This document shows positions 1-5,065 of a stretch of 5,865 nucleotides of DNA, one piece after another. Both the position numbers and the translations under genes were made by a program. Numbering within the stretch: the first letter of the stretch is position 1; each line of letters starts with the position of its first letter. Source of the DNA: Bacteroidales bacterium (GTDB lineage: Bacteria > Bacteroidota > Bacteroidia > Bacteroidales > F082). The DNA lies in the NCBI GenBank assembly GCA_024689285.1, contig JAILDR010000201.1:1-5865 (forward strand). Reading direction: 5' to 3'. The notes beneath the pieces are model-generated. The model saw nothing but the letters and a program-made list of their open reading frames with translations. It searched no databases and was not told the origin of the DNA.

Positions 1-52
1 ATTCTGCATCATCTTCGCGCCAAGGGCGGAGAAGGATTCTTTTAGTTTCCAT
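1..52 (-). CDS. GNAT family N-acetyltransferase, N-terminal fragment (runs off the window)
   Basis: Only the first 17 codons are inside the window, starting at the ATG at 52-50 and reading METKRILLRPWREDDAE. The opening 'E-T-x-R-x-x-L-R-P-W-R-E-D-D-A' is the classic first beta strand of RimJ/RimL-type GNAT acetyltransferases, which transfer an acetyl group from acetyl-CoA to protein N-termini or small amines. The acetyl-CoA binding motif lies outside the window, so substrate and completeness cannot be judged. A purine-rich AGGTAAAG stretch precedes the start, and a TAnnTTTG promoter element lies about 30 bases upstream (84-91). It is transcribed divergently from the ATPase remnant. The family call rests on a short but very characteristic peptide. 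Confidence 0.8.
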   Translation of the reverse strand, partial: METKRILLRPWREDDAE

Positions 53-83
53 TGGCTTTACCTATTATTCTTTGATACGACGA

Positions 84-91
84 CAAAAATA
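84..91 (-). promoter_or_regulatory. Bacteroidetes-type -7 element for the acetyltransferase gene
   Basis: On the minus strand these bases read TATTTTTG, an exact match to the Bacteroidetes -7 consensus TAnnTTTG. Transcription would begin a few bases downstream, giving a leader of roughly 25 bases before the ATG at 52. No clear TTTG '-33' box is present at the usual 19-21 base spacing; the closest TTTG is only 11 bases upstream. Confidence 0.6.
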
Positions 92-165
92 CAACGATTT
101 CACAAAAGAAGCTCTTCCTTGAAAAGAAAAACTGCGAAAAACATGGCAATTAAAACAAAAATATC

Positions 166-173
166 TATTTTTG
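166..173 (+). promoter_or_regulatory. Bacteroidetes-type -7 element upstream of the ATPase remnant
   Basis: The sequence TATTTTTG matches the TAnnTTTG consensus on the plus strand. The expected start of transcription is around 180, inside the repeat/dyad at 179-208, so that dyad would lie in the very 5' end of the transcript or at the promoter exit. I see no -33 TTTG box at the usual spacing. It was probably the promoter of the once intact ATPase gene now reduced to the fragment ending at 491. Confidence 0.5.
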
Positions 174-178
174 CATTG

Positions 179-208
179 CGAAAAGTTCGTTACGAAAAGT
201 TCGTAACG
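179..208 (+). repeat. 14-bp-period direct repeat overlapping a perfect dyad (candidate operator)
   Basis: The 12-mer CGAAAAGTTCGT occurs at 179-190 and again at 193-204. The second copy sits in a perfect inverted repeat: arms CGTTACGAA (188-196) and TTCGTAACG (200-208) separated by AAG. The first copy has a shorter dyad of its own (CGAA, AAG, TTCG). Two tandem dyads just after a -7 element fit a repressor operator or an RNA hairpin at the 5' end of the message. The bound factor is unknown. Confidence 0.6.
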
Positions 209-228
209 TGATTTACGTAATAAGTTTC

Positions 229-491
229 ATGTCAACGCATTGGCACCACACTATCAGATGCTTACCTCGTTTTTGACCGGCAACCAGTTCAGCTTGCTCA
301 AAGCCATTGCCCATGCGGATGTCGTTGAACAGCCATTGAGCAATGAGTTTATCAAACGCTTTGAACTACCCAGTGCCAGCAGTTTCAAGTCGGCATTGAA
401 GGTATTGGTTGATAAGGACTTGGTCTATCAGACTTCTAAAGGTTATATCGTTTATGACCGCTTTCTCGGACTTTGGCTGAAGCGGATTTGA
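229..491 (+). pseudogene. C-terminal remnant of a Bacteroidales AAA-type ATPase (archaeal ATPase-like family)
   Basis: The frame is open from 207 to the TGA at 489-491; the first possible start in it is a TTG at 240, giving 83 residues. The peptide looks like the C-terminal winged-helix end of the ATP-binding proteins common in Bacteroidales: an 'LT..Q..LLKAIA' helix, then 'PLSNEFIKRFELPSASS', an 'ALKVLVDKDLVY' helix, and the family-like closing 'VYDRFLGLWLKRI'. The intact family is several times longer and carries Walker A/B motifs N-terminal to this point; none of that is present here, while the C-terminal end looks natural. The ATG at 229 is in a different frame from the conserved peptide, so it cannot start it without a frameshift. 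An upstream promoter and dyad survive at the expected distance. I read this as an internal or 5' deletion that joined leader and tail. A small free-standing winged-helix protein started at TTG is possible but less likely. Confidence 0.7.
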
Positions 492-519
492 TTTGTCTCG
501 CTAATATCCTGCCAGTGGA

Positions 520-1404
520 TTACTTCACCATCACCCGTGCAGCATAGCTTCTACCATCGACATCTGCAATGCGCAGCAGATATACTCCTTTCACCAATCC
601 GCTCACATCAACCTCATTCGTCCTCCGCACCGTCTTCACCTTTTGTCCAAGGGCATTGTAAACCTGCACTTCAGCGGGTTCAAGACCTTCGATGTGAACC
701 GTCTCGGATGCGGGATTGGGATAGACAGAAACCTCAGGCGCAACCTCTTCATCCACTGCATCAATCATGCAGGTGCCATAATACTCGTTTTGCCAAATCA
801 CATCCCCGTTTTGATGGAAACATAAGGCCCTGTAATACCCCCCAGTGACATAATACCATCCACTATACAACAACCCCATATCGCTGCCAATGCCTTCTGT
901 CCAAGTTTCAATGGCGTATGGTTCTCCCGTAATGTCATATTCCAATCCGAACCAGAACTTTCTCCTGTCAACTCCTCCGATTTGCTCGATACTGATGGAA
1001 TCAACAACCCAATATTCAAATTCCCCAAAATCGCCAAAACGCAAGGTGTCGCCAACCTGGGCTGTGAAGTCATAGATCAAGATATCGGACGATGATTCTC
1101 TTTTCCAAACTTTTCCGTTTTCTTCTTTAAGAAGGCAGGCCAAACTTGGCGCGCCCTCGCCGTTTCTGGTTCTCATGACCTTGGTGTATCGGGTGCCATC
1201 AATCAAAGAGTCTTCTGCGAGCCAATCGACTAAAGTAGTGTAATACTCATGAGGTGGAAAACCAGGGTTCACAATGATATCAAGCGTATGCCATTCGTTG
1301 CCTTCTTGAATAATGGGTTCGTAATCCTGCGCCTTCGCCATGCCCGCCATTGCCAGCGACAGGAGGAGAAGGACTTTTGCCTTTGTTTTAGTTGATTTGT
1401 ACAT
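520..1404 (-). CDS. Secreted protein with T9SS type A C-terminal sorting domain
   Basis: The 294-residue product starts at the ATG at 1404-1402. It has a Sec signal peptide (basic MYKSTKTKAK, then VLLLLSLAMAG, with likely cleavage after A-K-A at residue 25). The body (about 26-215) is rich in aromatic residues and beta-prone; I do not recognise a catalytic domain. The last ~75 residues form a type IX secretion C-terminal domain: 'VSVYPNPASETVHIEG' at 225-240, 'VQVYNALGQKV' at 246-256, 'GVYLLRI' at 273-279 and a final 'VMVK'. In this system the domain directs export across the outer membrane and is usually removed, often with attachment of the cargo to the cell surface. The protein is therefore predicted to be on the cell surface or outside the cell. 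The gene lies 150 bases downstream of the TPR/HTH lipoprotein gene on the same strand but has a promoter element of its own at 1433-1440. Localisation is well supported; activity is unknown. Confidence 0.9.
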   Translation of the reverse strand: MYKSTKTKAKVLLLLSLAMAGMAKAQDYEPIIQEGNEWHTLDIIVNPGFPPHEYYTTLVDWLAEDSLIDGTRYTKVMRTRNGEGAPSLACLLKEENGKVWKRESSSDILIYDFTAQVGDTLRFGDFGEFEYWVVDSISIEQIGGVDRRKFWFGLEYDITGEPYAIETWTEGIGSDMGLLYSGWYYVTGGYYRALCFHQNGDVIWQNEYYGTCMIDAVDEEVAPEVSVYPNPASETVHIEGLEPAEVQVYNALGQKVKTVRRTNEVDVSGLVKGVYLLRIADVDGRSYAARVMVK

Positions 1405-1432
1405 AATGTTGTTGTTTTGAAGTTGTCGACTG

Positions 1433-1440
1433 CAAAACTA
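1433..1440 (-). promoter_or_regulatory. Bacteroidetes-type -7 element for the T9SS cargo gene
   Basis: The minus strand reads TAGTTTTG, matching TAnnTTTG. It lies 28 bases upstream of the ATG at 1404, leaving a leader of about 20-25 bases. A partial -33 box, CTTG (3 of 4 matches to TTTG), lies at 1463-1466 with a 22-base spacer. One AACTATAG copy (1436-1443) overlaps this element, so whatever recognises that repeat could affect initiation here. Confidence 0.6.
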
Positions 1441-1474
1441 TAGCAAAAAATCGCATGAAAATCAAGCCTCAAGC

Positions 1475-1554
1475 CCAACTATAGATTTTTCTCGGCTCGA
1501 AAAATACAATACTTTAAAACACAATGTATTACAAGAGTCCAACTATAGATTTTT
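1475..1554. repeat. 16-bp direct repeat pair in the T9SS-gene upstream region
   Basis: CCAACTATAGATTTTT occurs exactly at 1475-1490 and at 1539-1554, 64 bases apart, with similarity extending a few bases either side (AGYCC before, YT after). The core AACTATAG occurs a third time at 1436-1443. The second copy directly abuts the stop codon of the TPR/HTH gene (TAA, 1557-1555 on the minus strand). The pair occupies most of the gap between that gene and the T9SS gene. The repeat could be protein-binding sites or the scar of a small duplication; neither is proven. Confidence 0.6.
1504..1530 (-). terminator. Weak hairpin with T-run after the TPR/HTH gene (doubtful terminator)
   Basis: Reading the minus strand, AATACA (1530-1525) can pair with TGTATT (1509-1504), followed by further T residues. 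The stem is only 6 A/T-rich pairs with a loop of about 15 bases, so termination would be inefficient at best. It is the only candidate in this gap; partial read-through into the T9SS gene is plausible. Confidence 0.2.
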
Positions 1555-3213
1555 TTAACCCAACAGGTCTGAAACAGGGCTTTTTCCCACCTTTTTGATA
1601 AGGTCAGAGCGGTATTTCATCACTGTGTTTTGACTCAAATCCAGAATTTCGGCTTCTTCCTTGATGCGGAACTGGAGAAAATTGAGCACAAGCAAATCGC
1701 GCTCTTGTTCGGTCAAATCGGGATAGGTGGCCTTCAATTTCCCGTAGGCCTCAGGATAAACCTTGTTGAAGGCATCGAGGATGCTCTGACGAGGATGGCC
1801 GCCCTTGTCGTAAAGCAACTTCACTTGTTTCTTCAATTCGTCAAAAGTCTTTTTTTTCAGAGCGGTTTGCGCCTCGCTCAACTGTTGGTTGATGGCTTCG
1901 CGCTGCTGTTGGTGCGCCTCCTGCAACTCCAAATCCTCAATTCTCTTGTTTTTCCGATAGCGGAGAGCTATAAAAACCACTGCTGCCAATACGATGACCA
2001 ACAAGACTATCCAAATATACAATCGCGAGTACTTGCTCCGATGCTTGGATTCCAACTGGTTGATTTCAAGTTGTTTGTCGTAATCGTCTTTTACTTCAGC
2101 TATGTCCTTTTCATTGGAGCCGTAGTCGCCCTGCATTTCCGTGTATTTGGCAAGATACGCCAAGGCTTGTTCGGTATCGCCTAAAGCTTCGTATGACTTG
2201 TAAAGATAGTTGTAGGCATTCATTTCCCAAACGCCACCCCCAGACGTTTCCAAGACACGATTGGCATAATAGATACAAGAATCGTATTCATGCAAGTCGA
2301 AATAGGCATGGGCAAGACCGTCAAAGAATTCGCGTAATCGAAGTATTGGGAAAGCTTTCAACAACGCCAATGCTGTTTTGTTTTCGTTGATAGCCTCGCG
2401 AAGCAAAAGCGTCTTTTCGTCACAGTCTTCCATTTCGTCAGTACGACCAAGGGTTTCCATCGCGATATAATGGTGAAAATAAGCCATGTTGACAGTGTCG
2501 TCGACCGATTCAGCGGCATGAAGACCTCTGTCGAAGTACAACTGGCAACTGTCATATTCCTTTTCATCCATATAGGCGAATCCTATCATCAAAGCAGCAG
2601 TACCATGACTTTCAAATACTTGATTTTCAAAATAATACCTTTCAGATAGTTTCAACAGCTCAATGCCTTCAGGGTTATAGTCAGCATCAACGTAGGTGGC
2701 ACCAAGAAACAGATAGATTTTGTATTTGAGTTTGTCGATGATGCTCCGCTCGTCGGTGGCATGGGGAGCGTTACGTACCAAACGCTCATCGACATGTTTG
2801 CATTGGTCGATGCTTTGTTTGGCTTTCTGACGACAATCAAGAACAAGATGATTGGTCAGCGGGGATTCCTCACAGTAAAAAGCCCTCGTGCTATAAACCA
2901 AGGCTTCGTAATATTTGTCGTTGCTTCCAATAAACTGATTTTCGGCTATTTGTATCAGCGAATCGATTTCAGAGTCGTAACCATCAAACTTGAAAAGGAT
3001 GTTGGCTCGGAGCAGACAATAATGAGCCTGTTCTTTCTTGGAAAGTGCGGAAACATTCAGTGTATCAAGTATGTACAATGAACTATCGGGATTATTCAGG
3101 CAGTAGCCTTCCAAATGATAAAGCATGTCTTCCTCGGACGAAGGAGTTGGTGCGGGGCGGCAAGCCGCCAAAAAGCCCAACAAAACAAAACCGATGTAAA
3201 ATAGACGTTTCAT
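1555..3213 (-). CDS. TPR lipoprotein with membrane helix and LuxR-like C-terminal HTH (putative one-component regulator)
   Basis: I start the gene at the ATG at 3213-3211 rather than the in-frame TTG at 3231, because the ATG gives a clean lipoprotein signal, MKRLFYIGFVLLGFLAAC, with lipobox L-A-A-C and lipidated Cys18. The product is 552 residues. In order: signal and lipid anchor (1-18); a helical region of TPR-like repeats (about 30-365, for example the stretches around 'ALMIGFAYMDEKEYDSCQLY' and 'GLAHAYFDLHEYDSCIYYA'); a membrane helix at about 398-418 (IWIVLLVIVLAAVVFIALRY) followed by basic RKNKR; a Gln/Glu-rich coiled coil (about 424-465); and a helix-turn-helix at about 499-552 ('LTEQERDLLVLNFLQFRIKEEAEILDLSQNTV' spans its first half). 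Basic residues after the helix put the C-terminus in the cytoplasm, so the TPRs should sense in the periplasm while the HTH binds DNA. This architecture is common in Bacteroidetes. The ligand and target genes are unknown; the T9SS gene immediately downstream is a candidate. Confidence 0.85.
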   Translation of the reverse strand: MKRLFYIGFVLLGFLAACRPAPTPSSEEDMLYHLEGYCLNNPDSSLYILDTLNVSALSKKEQAHYCLLRANILFKFDGYDSEIDSLIQIAENQFIGSNDKYYEALVYSTRAFYCEESPLTNHLVLDCRQKAKQSIDQCKHVDERLVRNAPHATDERSIIDKLKYKIYLFLGATYVDADYNPEGIELLKLSERYYFENQVFESHGTAALMIGFAYMDEKEYDSCQLYFDRGLHAAESVDDTVNMAYFHHYIAMETLGRTDEMEDCDEKTLLLREAINENKTALALLKAFPILRLREFFDGLAHAYFDLHEYDSCIYYANRVLETSGGGVWEMNAYNYLYKSYEALGDTEQALAYLAKYTEMQGDYGSNEKDIAEVKDDYDKQLEINQLESKHRSKYSRLYIWIVLLVIVLAAVVFIALRYRKNKRIEDLELQEAHQQQREAINQQLSEAQTALKKKTFDELKKQVKLLYDKGGHPRQSILDAFNKVYPEAYGKLKATYPDLTEQERDLLVLNFLQFRIKEEAEILDLSQNTVMKYRSDLIKKVGKSPVSDLLG

Positions 3214-3218
3214 GCCCG

Positions 3219-3226
3219 CAAAATTA
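3219..3226 (-). promoter_or_regulatory. Candidate -7 element very close to the TPR/HTH start codon
   Basis: The minus strand reads TAATTTTG, matching TAnnTTTG, and ends 5 bases before the ATG at 3213. A TTTG at 3249-3252 lies 22 bases upstream, slightly longer than the usual -33 spacing. I found no other TAnnTTTG on this strand in the gap up to 3363. If this is the real promoter, the message would be leaderless or almost so. Confidence 0.45.
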
Positions 3227-3258
3227 GTCAAAATCCATCAAACTCAATCAAAACTGAT
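3219..3258 (-). repeat. Four phased 10-bp units ending in TTTG upstream of the TPR/HTH gene
   Basis: On the minus strand the 40 bases divide into ATCAGTTTTG, ATTGAGTTTG, ATGGATTTTG and ACTAATTTTG. Every unit starts with A and ends with TTTG, so the TTTG motifs lie exactly 10 bases apart (plus-strand CAAA at 3219, 3229, 3239 and 3249). The last unit contains the candidate -7 element. Near-helical phasing suggests a multi-site protein-binding region or DNA curvature at the promoter. Confidence 0.55.
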
Positions 3259-3315
3259 GGAAAGACGATGTATTGCATTTCAAAAAGGAAATATTTTTCT
3301 TTAAATTTTTATCAA

Positions 3316-3347
3316 TAATATAAAAATATTAGTACTTTTGCGCAAAA
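3316..3347 (+). promoter_or_regulatory. AbiE operon promoter with two dyads (candidate AbiEi operator)
   Basis: The -7 element TACTTTTG at 3333-3340 matches TAnnTTTG; the region about 22 bases upstream is T-rich (TTTT at 3307-3310) rather than a true TTTG. Immediately upstream lies an inverted repeat, TAATAT and ATATTA separated by AAAA (3316-3331). A perfect 12-bp palindrome, TTTTGCGCAAAA (3336-3347), overlaps the -7 element and the expected start site. AbiEi antitoxins of studied AbiE systems repress their own promoter by binding inverted repeats, so these are reasonable operator candidates. The expected leader is about 17 bases, containing AAAGAG before the ATG at 3364. Confidence 0.5.
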
Positions 3348-3363
3348 TTTAAAGAGCATTCCT

Positions 3364-4128
3364 ATGAAGGACTATCTGCGTAAACTGCATAGTATGAAAC
3401 TGTTCTCATTGAAGGATGTGGCAATATTTACTGGCAATGAAAGCACAGCAAAATCGTTATTAGCATCAGGGGTGCATAACGGAACACTATGCCGCATCAA
3501 ACCTAACCTTTATGCTGTAACCGATTTGGCAACAGGGCTATGTGCGGCCAACAAATACGAAATAGCGTCAAACATTTCCGATACGGCGTGTGTGGCCTAC
3601 CATTCCGCAATGGAGTATCACGGTTTGGGACATCAACTGTTCAATGAAATGTCCGTCATTTCTACTTCAACCTTCCGAACCTTTGAGTTTGAAGACATCA
3701 CCTATATCCGTCACCAACCGAAGATAATGGAAGGCGTGACGGCGCCAGTGATGAACTCAAAAGTCAAGGTGACCGACTTGGAACGCACCGTTATCGATTG
3801 CATCGACCGTATCAAATATGCCGGAGGATTAGAGGAATTACTCAACAATTTCACAAGCGTCGCATATATTGACGAAACCAAATTGAAAACCTATTTAGAT
3901 ACCTATGGGAAGGCTTCGTTATATCAGAAAGTGGGTTTTCTGTTGTCCATGTATAAGAAGCAATGGCGGCTATCTGCTGGCTTTTTCCACCATTGCAAGG
4001 CCAACATCGGCCAAAGCACCCGTTATTTGACCGATGCCGCCGACAATTCGGCATACGATTCGGAATGGCGGCTTTGTGTACCCGAGAACATGTCGAATTT
4101 AATGGAACAAGGAGGAATATATGTTTAG
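3364..4128 (+). CDS. abiEi: AbiEi-family type IV antitoxin / autorepressor
   Basis: The 254-residue product starts with an N-terminal winged-helix region (about 10-52: 'LFSLKDVAIFTGNESTAKSL', then 'GTLCRIKPNLYAV' as the wing), the arrangement of AbiEi_4-type antitoxins. The middle holds 'ISDTACVAYHSAMEYHGLG' (71-89), typical of the family, and 'KVKVTDLERTVIDCIDRIKYAGG' begins at 133, a strong AbiEi signature preceding the C-terminal antitoxin domain. In characterised AbiE systems the N-terminal domain represses the operon and the C-terminal domain neutralises the toxin without stable toxin binding (type IV). The stop codon overlaps the toxin start by 8 bases (ATGTTTAG, 4121-4128). The operator-like dyads at 3316-3347 suggest autorepression. 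The gene appears intact. A nearby in-frame ATG at codon 11 is a less likely start, because the first ATG fits the promoter and leader. Confidence 0.9.
   Translation: MKDYLRKLHSMKLFSLKDVAIFTGNESTAKSLLASGVHNGTLCRIKPNLYAVTDLATGLCAANKYEIASNISDTACVAYHSAMEYHGLGHQLFNEMSVISTSTFRTFEFEDITYIRHQPKIMEGVTAPVMNSKVKVTDLERTVIDCIDRIKYAGGLEELLNNFTSVAYIDETKLKTYLDTYGKASLYQKVGFLLSMYKKQWRLSAGFFHHCKANIGQSTRYLTDAADNSAYDSEWRLCVPENMSNLMEQGGIYV
4110..4115 (+). promoter_or_regulatory. Strong Shine-Dalgarno sequence for the AbiEii toxin
   Basis: AGGAGG is followed by a 5-base spacer (GAATAT minus its first G) and the ATG at 4121. A full consensus Shine-Dalgarno is unusual in Bacteroidetes, whose genes mostly have A-rich leaders, and no other gene here has one. 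It lies inside the last codons of the antitoxin gene, so toxin translation may be initiated independently as well as by coupling across the overlap. Confidence 0.75.
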
Positions 4129-5065
4129 CCGTAACGACATCGATAACCTAGCAGCCGATCTTAACTTCATCCGCGACAACATGGAGAAGGTAGTGCGGCT
4201 GTGTACGATATTGGAATACATGAATACAGATCCGATGCTTTCCAAGCAACTGGTACTCAAAGGAGGTACAGCCATCAATCTATTGGTGATGCCGCTCCCA
4301 AGGCTTTCTGTTGACATCGACCTCGATTTCACGGAGAACTGCGACAGACCCGCCATGCTTCGCTATCGAAAAGCCATTACAGAGAAACTGCAAGCCTACA
4401 TGTATGCCAACGGCTATCGATTGGCACCAAGCAGCAAACACCCGTTCTCCGTTGATTCGTGGGTGTGTCAATACACCAATGTGATTGGCAATCTCGACAA
4501 CATCAAGGTTGAAATCAACTATTCGATGCGTTGCCATTTGTTGCCGACAGAAATCAAACCTGTCAAGTTGCGTGGTTTCGAAAATGTAAATGTGAGAACA
4601 TTGGCATTAGTTGAATTGTACGCTTCCAAGGTAAAGGCATTGTTGGAAAGAGGAGCCGCCCGCGACCTTTTCGATGTCTATAATATGATTCGGTGTAAGG
4701 TCATTAGCGAGGAGCAAAAGCCCATGCTGCGTAAAGGTGTGGTGTTCTATAGTGCTGTAGGTGGTAACGCGAAACCGACTGCGACATATTCGCTTCAGCC
4801 CATTGAACGCTTGCAGTTCAAGCAAATTCGCACCACATTATTGCCTGTATTGAAAAAAGGAACTTTCTATGATTTGGAATCAGTGAAGCAAGAAGTATGT
4901 GGCTATCTTGAAGACTTGATGCAACTATCTGATAACGAGAGGTTGTTCATAGATCGGTTTGCCAACAATGAATACCAGTCTGAATTGCTCTTTGAGGATA
5001 AAGAGATCGTCGAGCGAGTAGCCATGCATCCCATGGCTTCATGGAAGATACAGAATTCTCACTAA
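4121..5065 (+). CDS. abiEii: AbiEii-family nucleotidyltransferase toxin
   Basis: The 314-residue product has the motifs of the AbiEii (DUF1814) nucleotidyltransferase-like toxins: 'LVLKGGTAINLL' (44-55), the GG-T/S nucleotide-binding motif; 'RLSVDIDLDF' (61-70), with the metal-binding D-x-D; 'NIKVEINY' (127-134); and 'ASKVKALLERGAARDLFDVY' (168-187), the conserved K..R..RDlyD motif. All key residues appear present, so the enzyme is likely active. Related toxins of the MenT group transfer nucleotides to tRNA acceptor ends; AbiEii itself is known as a GTP-binding bacteriostatic toxin in phage abortive infection. The exact substrate here cannot be read from the sequence. It is co-transcribed with abiEi (8-base overlap) and has its own strong Shine-Dalgarno. 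Its stop codon overlaps that of the convergent membrane-protein gene. The length is in the normal range for the family. Confidence 0.92.
   Translation: MFSRNDIDNLAADLNFIRDNMEKVVRLCTILEYMNTDPMLSKQLVLKGGTAINLLVMPLPRLSVDIDLDFTENCDRPAMLRYRKAITEKLQAYMYANGYRLAPSSKHPFSVDSWVCQYTNVIGNLDNIKVEINYSMRCHLLPTEIKPVKLRGFENVNVRTLALVELYASKVKALLERGAARDLFDVYNMIRCKVISEEQKPMLRKGVVFYSAVGGNAKPTATYSLQPIERLQFKQIRTTLLPVLKKGTFYDLESVKQEVCGYLEDLMQLSDNERLFIDRFANNEYQSELLFEDKEIVERVAMHPMASWKIQNSH

Noticed and set aside
537..848. Plus-strand open frame of about 100 codons opposite the T9SS gene
   Set aside because: It is antisense to the T9SS sorting domain; its translation is low-complexity His/Pro/Ser-rich with no recognisable motif, and it has no promoter of its own.
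1475..1554. Small mobile element (MITE) bounded by the 16-bp repeats
   Set aside because: The repeats are direct, not inverted, no terminal inverted repeat or target duplication is visible, and only 48 bases lie between them.
1630..2184. 184-codon plus-strand open frame opposite the C-terminal part of the TPR/HTH gene
   Set aside because: It is the complement of a clearly coding region with TM, coiled-coil and HTH motifs; its hydrophobic translation is a by-product of the opposite strand's codons.
3214..3231. TTG start at 3231 for the TPR/HTH lipoprotein
   Set aside because: It would add MTNFAG before a perfect lipoprotein signal and extend through the candidate -7 element; the ATG at 3213 is the better start.
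3364..5065. A wholly new defence system
   Set aside because: Both proteins carry the recognisable motifs of AbiEi and AbiEii; this is a known type of system, with novelty limited to its regulation and placement.
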